Assembly: GCA_026874595.1 (NCBI GenBank)
Contig: CM049316.1
Coordinates: 34,293,339 to 34,357,338, forward strand
DNA length: 64,000 nt
Direction of reading: 5' to 3'
From: Sipunculus nudus
Lineage: Eukaryota; Annelida; Sipuncula; Golfingiida; Sipunculidae
Part shown: positions 10,713-22,914 of the stretch, in pieces
Numbering within the stretch: position 1 is the first letter of the stretch
Layout: every line of letters starts with the position of its first letter
Program-made: the position numbers and the translations under genes
Notes under the pieces: model-generated
What the model saw: only the letters and a program-made list of their open reading frames with translations
Told to the model about the DNA's origin: nothing
Databases searched by the model: none

Positions 10713-12123
10713 AATAATTGTATTTATTACTCGTTAACAGATTCACGAGAAAACACATGAATTATTATACAAATGGGCCCACGTTTTGAAACCACTTTTG
10801 AAGATACCATTGTGAATTACTTGCAATGAATACAAATATTCGTGGGTATACAACATATATAAATTACCCAGTAGCGTTACAAATGGAATTTGGGTAAAAG
10901 CTTTACATGAAATACTGAAACTGAAAACTGAAAGTACCGAATAGGTTAAATTTTAGGGTTTGTTGCAGTTATGAGAGTTCAGTAAAAACAGTCTTTACCT
11001 GCCACGCACAAATGGACACTGATCAGTTCTCGGTGTCATGAGACTTAGGCTTTGGAGAATGCCGGTCGGTCGATGTGTTTGCCCAATTGAAAACAATACA
11101 GAACAATAGAAACTGTTTCTCCACTGGAAATCCGTATGAGACTAAGCAACCAAGGCAACCAAAGCAATTCATAACTGCATGGCAGCAAGGCAATTCATGA
11201 CCTGATTTTATATGATAATGTTATGAAAGTGATATTTTCGGAGCCGTAACAACCTCCTACTACTTGAGAAAAATGTCGACGCGACATTTATATAAACAAC
11301 AACAACAAAATTGGCGGCAAAAAACCCACACAGACATACTAACAGCACAGTCACCAGACCATACATCGTCCGCTCCCCCTGGTAAAGAAGTTGGCGTTCT
11401 GACACTTCACCTCAAAGAATGATAGGTCGCCCATGACAGGTTAGCAATGGACGGCGTTCAGTAGGATTTTGGTTGGTCGCTTTAACTGGAATGTTCAAAG
11501 GAATGGCGTTGATAATTAAACCCGAATTAAGCAGGTGGCAGTATACGCAAGATTATAGTTAAAGATATCACTGAACCGTTAAAATCGCAGAACGTGCCAT
11601 ATAAAACTTACGGGAATGATCTAAACCTAAAACTTATGCCAACGCTTGCACTTGATGAAAACAATGCTTAAGGTATTTTAACTGCAGCCATCGGTTAAGC
11701 ACATAATCCCCGAACCGGAAACGTTCAGGAAAATGACGTTCTCGGGTAGACCTACCTAATGTATTGATAGGTTCCTGATAGTTTGATTAGGTATCGATGT
11801 GCCATTATTATCATTAGTTTGATCATGTGATGAAATGACGTCATGCCGTTGTGATGTATCAGTATCACCTTCTTACACACCATAGTCTTCATCCTTAAGA
11901 CCTGCAGTTTTTCCATTATCAACAGGAGTATTAACATTATCATTAGAACCATTTATCGGGGGAACATCTGGATGATCAGATGCAACAGTTTCATCCGTAT
12001 CATCGGATAATTTAAGTTCTCAATGTATCGCACTCACATCGTCAGAACTACTATTGTGAAGACCATAGTTTTGTGGTGTTATTTTAGTGAACATAAGGTC
12101 ATCATCTGTTGATGACTCTTCTG
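10713..12123. other. Intergenic DNA, with the degenerate 3' side of the Gypsy remnant at its right
   Basis: Nothing is recognised to about 11700. A 65-codon minus-strand frame at 11208-11405 has a hydrophobic stretch but no relatives I recognise and no splice support. From 11750 to 12123 the sequence is low-complexity ATCATC/GATGAT-rich and probably belongs to the retroelement tail downstream of the integrase on the minus strand. Confidence 0.3.
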
Positions 12124-12827
12124 ACTATGATGATGTATCATTTGGTTTGCATGTGGTGGTAGTTTGTGGTGTCGGTTTTGTGTCGACTGGTGACCCTGTA
12201 AATGGCAGGATCAGATTGCGATGCAAGGTACGAGTACGTCTTTTATTACCCAAGGGGCTAACGACATAGACTGTAATATCCTTATTGGGTTGTTACAATA
12301 CCTGATACACCTGCTCTTCCCATTTATTGGCCAGTATCTGTTTCCCAATTAGCCCTACCTTTCGTAATAAGACGTGATCTCCAATACCCAGCTCCGCATT
12401 CCGAGCACGTTTATCATACAACCGTTTGTGGTGATACCTGGACGAGAGGAATACACGCTGAACAATATCATAGGCAGAAGAAAGTTGGTCTCTGAGATCG
12501 AAAACATATATGTTGTAATTTTGATGGTTAGGGTTGTTGTTAGTTCCAAGTACTAGATCAATAGGGAGGCGTGGATGTCGACCAAACATTAGAGTATAGC
12601 CGGTTGCGTATTCTTTCCAGTTTTTTCTTTTTTTTTTTTTTTGCCTCAAGAGTACCCAACATACTGATTAGACTATGGTTAAGCCTTTTTGTTTGCCCAT
12701 TCCCAATCGGATGTTACGGTGTATATCGTGATTTATGGATACCGGCTAGTCTGCATAGTTCTTTGATGATCTTATTTTCAAATTGTCGGCCCTGATCACT
12801 GTGTATACGCGCTGGAAAGCCATATTG

Positions 12828-12832
<5 letters not shown>
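12124..12832 (-). pseudogene. Gypsy (Ty3-like) retrotransposon integrase, 3' part, degraded
   Basis: Reading the minus strand from 12832 down, the integrase core ends with [14 protein letters not shown], the catalytic D region of a retroviral-type integrase, followed by RYTPYHPIGNGQTKRLNHSL. Next is the family hallmark MFGRHPRLPIDLVLG and a GPY-like C-terminal module (GDHVLLRKVGLIGK, then KWEEQVYQVL). A run of T (12627-12643 on the plus strand) causes a frame disturbance at the junction of the two parts, and a TAA interrupts the frame just after YQVL, with typical tail sequence (RTRTLHRNLILP) continuing beyond it. The 5' side is cut off by a (TA)n tract at 12829-12881; no protease, RT or RNase H is present. 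This is a non-functional fragment. Confidence 0.88.

Positions 12833-12881
<49 letters not shown>
12829..12881. repeat. (TA)n microsatellite
   Basis: About 26 uninterrupted TA units truncate the Gypsy integrase. Confidence 0.97.
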
Positions 12882-12883
<2 letters not shown>

Positions 12884-13404
12884 TACAAAATATTCAAAAT
12901 AAACCTTTGGATCCGAAAACTTTTGTCGAAATTATTTTGCGATCTGGTCTGGACTGCGGGCAAACAATCAAAAACACTGCGTGGCGGGGCGGGCGGAATT
13001 TTTTTTTGATCGAATGCAGTGGAGGCTGCAGGCTGATAGGGCATGATGCAGGGCAGTTGCGGGTTCAATTTTTCAGCCCAATTAGGGCCCTAATGGGTAA
13101 CCTGTAAAAAGTATGCGTGATAATTAACGTGACTGACAGTGGACATTTTCTCCTGTTATTGCTGTTGAGTAAATTTTCACAGGATGTACACATAAACATT
13201 AAATCTGTTAAAATTTGAATTAGAAACCAATAGTTCAAAACCTGTAGATTTCATTAAGGTTTCCAATCAACATGTGTTGATTGTTCACAGAAAGTCAGAG
13301 CTATGCGATGTGTTAGGCTGTTACATAACCCCTTCACTCCTGGCCTACTTCCTCTGTAAGTGTCTGGGTCAGGCTGGCGCAGTAAGTTTTTACTAGAGAT
13401 CAAG

Positions 13405-13442
<38 letters not shown>

Positions 13443-14059
13443 GCTTTCTCTCGCTCTATCTTTCTCTCATTCTTTCTCACCCTCTGCCCCCCAGTGAACA
13501 TGAGAGCGGTTTGACAGGAACCCCCTTTGAAACGCACGCGCAAAATGCAGCTATTTCCTTCCATGAAAAATCGGTAGGGGGTAGGAGTAATACTAGCAGC
13601 AATAAGTGTGACGACAGCCGGCTGGGGGTTTTGACATGAGATTGGCTCGGCAGAGAGACCCCCATGAGCGGACTGATGAATATTAACTGTTAACATGTAT
13701 ATGGTAGATCCGTCATAAATGACCGTAACCCTTGAAGCACAAAACAGCTGTTAGTGCGTGTCACTTGATTATTGGTGCTTGTGACAATAAACACATGAAG
13801 ACAAAAGAACGGAGGAGCGTTCAAAGTGGGACAGTCGCAGCGTTGTCCTCAGCGAATACAAGGCATCACCAAACGCGATAGTTAATGATAGTAAAAAATT
13901 ATATGCTTTTCAAACATCCGGAGATGAAACAAAACCTTTTGTTTAGTACCTTTTAAACAGTTATAATATCATATCTCCTTGACATGACAAAGTTTATTAT
14001 GTGTTATGTACTCAGGGTGTAATTATGCATTTCTATAAAATGAAATAATTGTTCTAGCA
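12882..14059. other. Intergenic DNA apart from the CT tract
   Basis: GC-richer patches at 12950-13100 and 13490-13680 have frames on both strands, but none shows a recognisable domain or splice structure. Confidence 0.3.
13405..13470. repeat. (CT)n microsatellite and CT-rich flank
   Basis: A pure CT run lies at 13405-13441, followed by TTTCTCTCGCTCTATC-type sequence to about 13475. Long minus-strand frames across it (poly-Arg/Glu) are low-complexity artefacts. Confidence 0.95.
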
Positions 14060-15395
14060 CATGCTGCAAGACAATGTTTGAGTGTTCATCCTGTTATAGG
14101 AATGGTACATTACGTCATATCATATAAACAGTTTGTGGTGTTGCCGATGAAATGCAACTATAGTAAGCGTTATGGTGGAGTAACATGTTCCATATCAAAG
14201 ACATTTTTAAATATTTAACTTAATGGAATAGTCCAAAAACTGCATCGCATATGTGGCTTAACCCTAATCTTCTATGCACTGAAAACTCAAGCTATAACCA
14301 GGTTCTGTTGCCGTTTTATATGTACATGTTATGAATGTTATGCGTGTTATAAACCTGACCCTTGGGACAAGGATGACGCAGTCAGTGCTTTTAAGTTTCA
14401 GGTTATGCCCGAATAGATTTCTCCAACCAGTGCTTGTCACATGTTCCATGTAGTGTCCGTGATAAGTGTAACTTTAACCTTCGGAATACTGCAATGTGTG
14501 CTTGTCCAAAGTTTCATTGAAAGTCCGTGTTACAGGTAACCCAAACCAAACGGGCAAGGCTAAATCGGTGTGAGTTTGCAAAGGTATGATACGATTTGTC
14601 CATAATATGGGTACCCTAACCCCTCGGGCATGGAATACTCCAGTCAGTGGGGTACAAAGGTCACCTTTTGTGTCCATGTTATGTGTAATCCTAACCTTTT
14701 TGGCAAGGATAATTATGAAGTGCTTGTCTAAGGTTTCCTTTTATTTTCGTTATATGGGTATCCCTATCCTTACGGGCATGGAATACAAAAGCTTGTGCGT
14801 GACACTGCTGACATGTTTCAAGATGTCTTTAATATGGCACATAGTGACCAAGTCGCAGTATATTTGCCATTGATACACGGGACTTTTGCAATAAACTGTC
14901 AGAAATTATTTGTTACCTAATGAACCAGGTCTGTTCTCTTTTGATGTAATTGATGTATTTGTCGTGAATTCCTGAGAGACATGTAAAGGGACAGCACCTC
15001 GGGCATGTATAACTGAAATAAGCGTCAAGCACTGGTGACATGGTACAATATGTCTGTAATATGTGTAACACTGCATGCAGTAAATTTTGGTAGCCCTATA
15101 CTGCCGGGCAAGGATAAGCCAATAAGGTAAGTGCTTCCTGTAAGTTTCAATTTTCGTCCATGATAAAGGAGGCCCCCTGACAATTCGGCCACGCATTCCT
15201 TTCAAATGAAATAATTTACCTGCGCACATGCTGCTATACAATGTTTGAGCGTGCATTTTGTTAAATGAAGGAATAAATACGCCATACATATAAACAGTTT
15301 GTTGAGTTTTCGGTGAAATGCAACTGAACTGAAAGTATCATATGTTCCATAGCCGTGACATGTGAAAATATTTCACCAAATCATGCAGAGAAACA
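14060..15395. repeat. 74-bp minisatellite bounded by about 165-bp direct repeats
   Basis: The outer direct repeats are 14060-14226 and 15225-15392 (shared blocks ACAATGTTTGAG, CATATAAACAGTTTGT, GATGAAATGCAACT / GTGAAATGCAACT, ATGTTCCATA). Between them, units at about 14454, 14520, 14596, 14669 and 14741 carry GTCCGTGTTA-GTGTAACCCTAACCC followed by CGGGCA(A/T)GG and GCTTGTC-AAGTTTC; spacing is about 72-76 bases. Another unit lies near 15065-15170. Confidence 0.7.
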
Positions 15396-17410
15396 TCGAA
15401 AGAACCGATGACAGCTTAGTAATCATGAAAAAGAAGTGAACAGCAAATGCATCTTACATATATCTGTGACTATATGTAATGAATATAATGATATATAATT
15501 CCTGCGAGATATAAATTATTTTAGAAAAAAAAAATCCATCATTACTTGAAATCAGGACATTGGAATAAAATCTGGACAGTTCTGGTCCTGGGAGTGTTGA
15601 AGGTTCATCGGTATTAGAACTAATGCAAATCATAAAAATATCAATTATTGGGAAAAAAGTCTTTGTTTTACAGACAAGGCATGTGGACAACCTCTTAATA
15701 GATGTGCAATATTGTATGTGAACAATTTTGTAAGAGAAGGGCGACAAAGGTGAGGAACAAGTGTTTATCAAAATTAAATGTTAATATATCGCATGTGATC
15801 ATTGAAGAAATTTCAATGAAATGAAGCATATATTATGCAAGGAATATTAATATGACTAGTTAGTAACAAACACTTGCCATCTCGCAGGACTATTTTGCTA
15901 ACGTGCACATTGCACTTTGCGGTCGCTTGTCAATATGGCCCGTAACACCTGCCAATGCGCAGATCAATGTGTTACTCTGCGACTATTAATTGCTTATACG
16001 CATAATGCTTAGCTTGTTGCTGGCCTATCAGGGCGACCTATGGCTACAAGGACTTGCACTGAAACGATGATAGCAACATTTTCTTTCACAATTAATAGCC
16101 TCCATGGGGTACTTACTACCGCAAAAATCTGATTTTGCTACCGCGCAAATTGCGCATTGTAATCGCAGCTGAATAATGTTTTAAGTTTTCTATTGTGGCA
16201 GCTCTTCTGACTAGATAACTTGGGGTCTTTCTTTGATAATTTCTAATACATTGTCAGTCATAGCTTTTGCAGCCGAAGTCACCTTGCACAGTTTTTTTAT
16301 TTCCTCTTTATTGATGTCTCAGAGATATTATTATTTGTTTCGTGTATCATCATTGACATTTATGTTTATTTGTGGACAATACAAATACAACGGTTCAATA
16401 CTACCTACGTCTATCAACCATAAAACACCAGAGTCATAAAACACACAAATACAAAGACAATTCACACTTTACACCAATGCACCAATCCTTTTATAATTAA
16501 TCTTTTACTTATTGGTATATTATATGCCATCTTTGTTTTTCTTTGTTTTCTGTGTTCCACATTTAACATATACCTATGAGTGCCAGTTTATAAATACGAA
16601 AGTTCACATATATATCCGACACCAACTTTTACTTCAGCTACAATAAACAAACCGTACTTGTTCTGTACCAAAGAAACTACTAAACTTCATACCAACTAAA
16701 ATGTTTTTTTTATTTTAATTCTGTGAATTATTCTACCAAACATATTATACATAACAGGTTACAGGAAACTACTTAAAGGCTCCCGTTTTTTAGTGTGAAA
16801 CCTCATTTTATTATTTTTCGATGTTACTTTACTTTAAATATTATAGATACTTTTTAAGTGATGTAAATGATGAAACAGTTGACGTACTATACATTCCCCA
16901 CTTTTCTAATAACTCACGACTTTGAAATAGTGTTATCCTTAAAAACAAGAATTATGTGATTAATTAACAATTTACTTTCAGTGACAGGAATAGTACCATA
17001 CAATGCAATTTCTTTGGACAAGTAGGGAAGATTTAAATATGACTCTTCAAAATCTTTTAATGTTTAAGCATGTTTGTAGCTGTGTTACATTCATAGAATA
17101 AGTGCATTGTTGATTCTTCATTAATAAATCAGTAGAAACATCTGTTTGAATCTTTTAATTTCCATCTATATAGTAACATGTTTACACTCAGTTATTTAAC
17201 AATTTGTACTGAAATTCTCGTGAATATGTGTCGATAGTGACTTTGTAAATAGCCTCACAGCAATTTACCTACATCTCTTTATCATTATTATGATTTTTGA
17301 TCCACCAGTGAAATGTAGAAGATAATAAAAATTCTTTTCAATCAAATATATTTTTATATATTTGTTTCGAACTTACCTTCAGAAATTCTGCACGTTCTTT
17401 AATAGTAGGT
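15396..17410. other. Intergenic DNA
   Basis: AT-rich with no supported gene. A 34-base motif occurs twice (TTTTGCTAACGTGCACATTGC near 15892 and TTTTGCTACCGCGCAAATTGC near 16132), each followed by GCGGTCGC/TAATCGC. Confidence 0.3.
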
Positions 17411-17419
17411 TTGTAAGAT

Positions 17420-18131
17420 GCCTTGAGGAAAGAAATAAAAGTAGTAGAAGGTCAGGTGGTTGTTATAAAGACTCAGACGAATAATCATAGGAGCCAGATA
17501 GAGGAACTGGAAAAAACTGTAAAGTTCATACAGAGTAAATATGATGAAAAGAGATGAAAAAATGGAAAACGAGAATGAGCAATTAAAACGTGAAATGATA
17601 TGCTTAAGGCGTCGGATAAGAAACTCACAGAAAGAATTGACAAGTGAGAGAAAACTTTGTCAGATAGGACGCTAAATATTCAGCGCTATACCAGGGAGTT
17701 TAACCTCAGAATTGTGGGGGTGCCTGAAAATGATAAACAAGATTGTATTGGGATTGCCGCGAAATATATAGCAGAAGCTAAATTATTGGGGAATAAATGT
17801 ACAGTAAGTGAAGCAAAGAAAGTAGTAGAGATGGCTCACAGGACTGGTAAACGTTCAGATGGAAAACCTAGACATTTAATATTCAGGTGTTATTCCAGGC
17901 CTGTCAGGAACAAGATCTGAAGGAACGAAAAACTCTCTTTCAACAAACCAAGCGAAACGCGGTCCCCTTTCATACTGGAGGACTTAACAAAGAAGGATTA
18001 CGCCCTAAAAAAAGGCCATGGGACAAATGAAGGAGGCCCTCAGACAAAATATGAAGACCAGGTTTTGGCGAGGGCAGCTGATTATAGACGGGCGACAATT
18101 GCCGATTCAAATTGAAGTTAACAATCGCTGA
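17420..18131 (+). pseudogene. LINE ORF1 (RNA-binding chaperone) remnant
   Basis: A coiled-coil-like Glu/Lys-rich start (QIEELEKTVKFIQSKYDEK region, about 17490-17550) is followed by the RRM-type core with EFNLRIVGVPEN (from about 17695) and EMAHRTGKRSDGKPRHLIFR (about 17830-17890), the usual L1-like ORF1 signature. Frameshifts follow near 17900 and 18005. The C-terminal part, from about 18018 to the stop at 18129-18131, is readable in another frame (KTRFWRGQLIIDGRQLP). The family role is binding the element RNA and helping target-primed reverse transcription. Broken and non-functional. Confidence 0.82.
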
Positions 18132-18186
18132 ATGGTCAGGTGTGCATTGACAACGAATTTGTTTTGGGCGCCTGCTATCGAATACT

Positions 18187-19080
18187 ATGTTCAGCAGTGT
18201 AAACCCCATTTTCGCTCAGCACTTTTTTGTTTATTTTATAAAAAAGTGAAGTGAAATGAAAAGTAGCGGACTCCGGGACTAATTTTTACTTTTGACCTTG
18301 TTGATATATGGTGAATATAATTATTAGTTCATAATAGAAATCGGATCAAGCATTGTGAAACAGAAATATATTCCATATACCAAGCCGACGTCGAAAGTTC
18401 TGTATTTGATCATCAAATTATTATTTTTATAAAAGATATATAATTGAAAAAAGCATTATAAAAATATGACTAGAATATTGTCTTAATCACAGATAAATCG
18501 ATAATAAACTCATGATTATTGCATAAACATTATCAGATCTTGCATAATTACAGGTATAAATGTAAACCGACATGTGACAATAAAATTGCTTTGTGGCGCT
18601 TGGTACCATAAATATAATGATCAACAGTGAAAACCCTTAATTTTTGTTTCGGCACCTTTTATTGGTAATTTTAAAACAAGTTAAATGGAAGGCAGGTGGC
18701 CTCCAGGAAGAATTTTTCTTAAAATGTTTGTTGATTATATGGTGGATATGTACTCATTAATAGGAAATAAATTAGCCATTGACTTTGTGAAATTATAAAA
18801 TATTTTGTGTACTTAGCCGAAGTCAAAGGTATTGTATTTTAATAAAGATATATCAGACAGGATTAATTGAAAAAAGGACTGGAATATTTTTTTTTTCTTT
18901 TTACTAAGTACCGATAAATTGAAAGAAAACTCATTATTATAGCATAAACATAAATAGAATTTATATATATTGCTGGTAAAACCCATTTAACAGAATACAT
19001 AATAAAATTGTTTAACATATAAATGTGAGAATTCTCGTTATTATAATATATGTCTAAATAACTGGATATAAAACACAAAT
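18187..19080 (+). repeat. Diverged tandem duplication (about 430-bp units) inside the LINE
   Basis: Unit 1 is about 18187-18618 and unit 2 about 18619-19080. Shared blocks in order: CAGTG-AAACCC, GGCACCTTTT/CAGCACTTTT, a TATATGGTG(A/G)ATAT block, ACCAAGCCGACGTCGAAAG / ACTTAGCCGAAGTCAAAGG, TAATTGAAAAAAG, and GATAAAT-GA-A--AAACTCAT-ATTA. No coding capacity is evident in either unit. Confidence 0.7.
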
Positions 19081-19756
19081 AAGAAAGAAAATAATAATGT
19101 CACCTATTTTTTAAATTAAACTTTGTTACTCATTAAGGCTTTTTTACTTTGACAATATTATTTGCGATGGTTTTACATTAAAAAAAACTATTATGAGTTA
19201 ATTCGTCGCATTTAAACATAGATAAATATGAAAACTCGTTCATCAATTTGCGGGACCTCGTCAATGTCTCGTCAACGTCCCTTATCTTTGTCATGTTGTT
19301 GATGTTTTGCTATGTACATTTTGCTATGTCTGTGCTGTGTTTTATCTGATCATGTTCATGTTATGTTATGTGTTTTGCCTGTATTCACCCTGTGTTACTT
19401 TTAGGTTAAATGATCGGAAAATTAATGAACATCTGGTGTACGATAGGGAACTGTACAAAAAAGCATTAACTGTTCATCAGCATCAGGAAAAACAAATCAC
19501 TTTGTACTTTGGTCAATGTTTTACTGGTATTTATAAAAAGCGAATGAACTTCATCCTGACAGGTCATTCTTATTACGGGATCGTATGGTATTGCACTCTT
19601 CCTTCACTTATATTAACTTGGGTTTTTACAGCAGGACTAGGTGATTATGATTCATGCCATATTTTGAATATGGAAATTATAACTTATCAAAACATCTGTA
19701 CTAATGTCAAAGTTTGCGTGATTAAAAGAAAGGTATGGTATACTACTTAATTCAAA

Positions 19757-20865
19757 ATGGCGTGCAATTCAGTAACTAGCAGCTTATTTCCAAAGATAAA
19801 TATTGTAACGTTAAATGTGCGAGGATTGAATGATCTTTTGAAGAGAAGAAGGGTGTTCACCTGGCTGAGAAAAAATGGTTCTGATATCTCACTCTTACAA
19901 GAGACATATACTTCAAAATAATGTGAATGTTTTTGGAGGATGAATGTGGTGGAAACATAATTATAATCACGGATCAAAGCACAGTAGAGGGGTAGCAATA
20001 TTTTTTCGACCAGGTCTAGATTATGTTGTGCATGATATTTACAGGGATATGTTAGGGAGATTTATTTGTGCACTTCTCAGTATTAATGATTTTAAAACGC
20101 ATATATGCAACGTTTACTCGCCTAATATAGATGAACAAAAAATGCTATTCTATAAATCTGTAAGTTAATACTTTGAAAAGAAACATATTGGATATAATAT
20201 ACCTTGTGTAATGGGAGGTGATTTTAATATTGTACTTCAAGATATAGACAAAAAAAAAGAGGTCGACTCAGATCTACTGAGAGAGTGAGGAAATCGTTAA
20301 TTGAGTTGATTTCTAGTGTTGATATGATAGATATCTGGCGGTTAAAGCATGGGCAGAAGGAAGGGTTCACATGGAGAAAAAAGCAACCTTTAATACAGTG
20401 TAGGCTAGATTATTTTTTTATATCTAGTTCTATACAAGATTTTGTTCTACATTCTGATATAAATACTGCGACATTTACAGACCATTCAGGAGTTTTATTA
20501 AGCTGTAAAGGAGCAGATGAATGTCGGGGAAAAGGGTACTGGAAATTTAATAATTCCTTACTGGAAGATGAAAATTATCCAAAGATTATCTCCCAGAATG
20601 TTAGTACATGGAAAGAAGAGTTTACAAATTTAGAAAATGTACGACGAAAATGGGAACAATGTTCAAAACGAGAGATAAACTATAAAGAATTATGTAAAAA
20701 ACTGGCCTTACTTGAAAATGAAAATCAGATTTCAGAAGAATATTTTGAAATTAAAGAGACCGTTAAAGAAATGGATAAAAAGAAAGCAGAAGGTACGAGA
20801 ATTAGAGCAAAAGCCCGTTGGATACAAGAAGGTGAAGAAAGTAAATATTTTTTTTTAATTTGGAG
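19757..20865 (+). pseudogene. LINE ORF2, APE-type endonuclease domain (frameshifted)
   Basis: The likely start is ATG 19757 (MACNSVTSSLF). Landmarks in order: NIVTLNVRGLND (about 19800), DISLLQETYTSK (about 19890), NVYSPNIDEQK (about 20110), GGDFNIVLQD (about 20215), GFTWRKKQP then CRLDYFFIS (about 20360-20430) and FTDHSGVLL (about 20475). These are the catalytic and structural motifs of APE-like endonucleases of L1-type LINEs. In-frame stops and frame changes occur near 19919, 20168 and 20286. After the endonuclease the frame continues through a Lys/Glu-rich linker and ends at a T-run near 20850 where the deletion junction lies. Confidence 0.85.
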
Positions 20866-21245
20866 AAACGGAATGCTATCTGAAAGTTTGCAATTTATGT
20901 ACATTTTGTAAATGTTCACGGGAGTCCATAGAACATTTAATATACCAATGTAACTTTACTCAACATTTCTGGGATGGTATAGATAAATGGTTAAAAACAA
21001 AATCACTTAAACTTCAGTGGAATGGAATTAATATTGAATTTAGCTTATCACATGGGAAAGATGTTGAAAATGTTATTATATTATTGGGTAAACAGTACTT
21101 GTATCAGTGTAAGCTGAACGAGGTATTACCAAAGATAGAACAGTTTATAGTAAAATTTAAATGGTATGTAAAAATTGAAGAGTTAATTGCAAAAAATGAA
21201 AACAGGTCAGATGAATTCAGTAAAAAATGGGCAGACTTACTTTGA
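20866..21245 (+). pseudogene. LINE ORF2 C-terminal region joined by deletion
   Basis: Directly after the endonuclease linker the sequence reads CNLCTFCKCSRESIEHLIYQC (written here to 20 residues of the motif: C-x2-C-x-C-x4-E-x-I-x-H-x6-C), the zinc-finger-like motif at the end of L1/Tx1-type ORF2, and runs on to a stop at 21243-21245 (KKWADLL). The whole reverse transcriptase, normally between endonuclease and this motif, is missing. The junction is at or next to the nine-base T run near 20850. Confidence 0.8.
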
Positions 21246-21504
21246 TAGTTATTAGAGGAGTACATTAGTGTAAATTATCTATATGTATACGTTTTATAGA
21301 TGTGTAGATATGTAAAATTTATGTCTGTATATGTAAGCATATGTGTAAATATATGTAGAGATGTATATCTACTCTCATGTAATGTGGTGTTTATGTAATG
21401 TGGTAGTGTATTGTTACAGTTATTTGTGATGTAGCTGTTATTCTGTTGGTTGTTATTTTGTTGTCATAGTTGTAAAATATTGTCTGAGAATAAACAAAAA
21501 AAAA

Positions 21505-22435
21505 CACTGAACATGAGTTTCAGACCCAGCATGTGTTGAATAAATACCTTGGCATTTTTGACAAATGAACAATGTGTCATAATTCATTTCCTCTATCGTC
21601 ATGTTGCTTTTTTCTGCTTTCTCTGCACTGAATAAAAATATTTGAATCCCTATGATTAAATAAAAGTCCATCTGGAAATAGTTTGTGGAGCCACACGCCT
21701 ACTTTTCACTGGCCGACCATTTTTACTTTCAAAGGCAGCCTGGCTGCATGCAAAACAATCTTATCGAGTCCCCCTTTTGTGGGGTTATCACTTGCTATTG
21801 ACAAGCGTTGTTATTTATGGTTTTACATTTGCGGGTCTGCAAGCGTATTCTTCTGATTTAATATATGTATGTTACATTTTTTGAACAGGTGCTGTATGTG
21901 TCTATCTTTCTGATCTTTTGCCATAACCATCAAATTTTCTTTGAGCATTATCTCAGCACATTATAGGTTTGTATTTTAAGTTTTTGAACGAATTTGTGGC
22001 ATTTGTTCCCACATACTCTAAAAAGCTGGGATAAATATGTCAGATGAGAGATTTGTTTATTATGACCCACTGTGTTTATCTGATACTAAAGGGAGAATTT
22101 AAAAGGTTGATATGCTCGTGCAGACAAACACATAGTTTCAGGAAAGTTATTAGGAATTCAGGAATATATGATAGAATACGACATTAACTTGATAAAAAAG
22201 AACAGTTTATGTATATTCTTAATAAACATCACCTTTACAGCTTTAGGCAGCTACTGCGGCAATAGCAAATTTTACATTCAATAAATATATTAAGTCAGAC
22301 TTTGGTTTTCAGTATGACAAAAAAACATGTTTTTCTCACACAATCAAACATTTGAATTTTATTAAAAAAAACAACTCAGAATTTTTAAATAACAGATGCC
22401 ATGAACAGCCATTCCTATTCTGTACCCTAGTAACA
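21505..22435. other. Intergenic DNA
   Basis: No supported gene or named repeat. It follows the LINE poly-A and precedes the copy B intron block. Confidence 0.3.
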
Positions 22436-22439
22436 CAGT

Positions 22440-22640
22440 GACTAACCTCTTTTGAGGCTGGTACTATTATTCAAGTGGCATCATAAATGTAATCATGAGT
22501 GGTTAATAAATTAGCCTGAGTAAAGGTCAACCAATGAGGCGGTATATGATCCAGTAACTCATTATAGTGGGCCAGCCAAAGTTGATTTTTTTTTCACTTT
22601 TAAGGGCATTGCTTGCTAATAGTAGGCGTCCATGCTAGAT
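22440..22640. repeat. Intronic part of duplicated segment, copy B
   Basis: Partner of 3132-3350 (see that entry). The homology is cut on its right by a tRNA-derived SINE. Confidence 0.6.
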
Positions 22641-22644
22641 CACC

Positions 22645-22912
22645 TAATAGCTCATCAGGCCGGAGCTTATCCCGGTTTCTGTAGCGTGAAGCGACTTAGG
22701 AGTTAGACTCCTCCTGGATTGGACGCTAGTCCATCGCAGGTTACCTTCCCAGTATCTACTGGTACCCATTTCTATTACTGGGTGGACAGAGGCACACTTG
22801 CGGTTGGGACCTTGCCTAAGGGTCTTGGCACGGTGGGGGTCTGACCGGGATTCGAATTCGCGACCTCTCGATCATGAGCCCGGCACCTTAACCATTACAC
22901 CACCGCCCCCAC
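22645..22912 (-). mobile_element. tRNA-derived SINE
   Basis: On the minus strand the element starts at about 22912 with GGGGGCGGTGGTGTAATGG, containing an A-box-like TGGTGTAATGG, then a B box (GAATTCGAATCCC near 22855) about 40 bases further. A conserved central part follows (TACCCA..ACTGGGTGG region near 22765-22800, GGTACC, CGATGGACTAGCGTCC) and a short tail near 22650. This is the layout of metazoan tRNA-headed SINEs with a conserved central domain. Family membership is inferred from layout only. It sits at the boundary where copy B diverges from copy A. Confidence 0.82.
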
Positions 22913-22914
22913 GA

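Larger units (their letters stand above)
17411..21504 (+). mobile_element. L1/Tx1-like LINE, internally deleted and interrupted
   Basis: Order on the plus strand: ORF1 remnant, a 1.6-kb spacer containing a tandem duplication, ORF2 endonuclease, then the ORF2 C-terminal zinc-finger-like region directly after it with no reverse transcriptase, a 250-bp AT-rich 3' UTR, AATAAA at 21489-21494 and an A-run. Frames are broken at several places, so the copy is dead. The 5' end is not sharply defined; I place it just before the coiled-coil part of ORF1. Confidence 0.85.

Noticed and set aside
11208-11405. 65-codon minus-strand frame with a hydrophobic segment resembling a signal peptide
   Set aside because: No relatives recognised, no donor in a convincing place, and composition is compatible with chance.
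13400-13696. 98-codon minus-strand frame
   Set aside because: Half of it is the CT/GA microsatellite; the rest lacks recognisable motifs and overlaps another frame of equal quality.
19307-19750. 147-codon plus-strand frame just before LINE ORF2
   Set aside because: It is Cys/Tyr-rich without a recognisable domain and lies in the LINE inter-ORF spacer; no evidence that it is translated.
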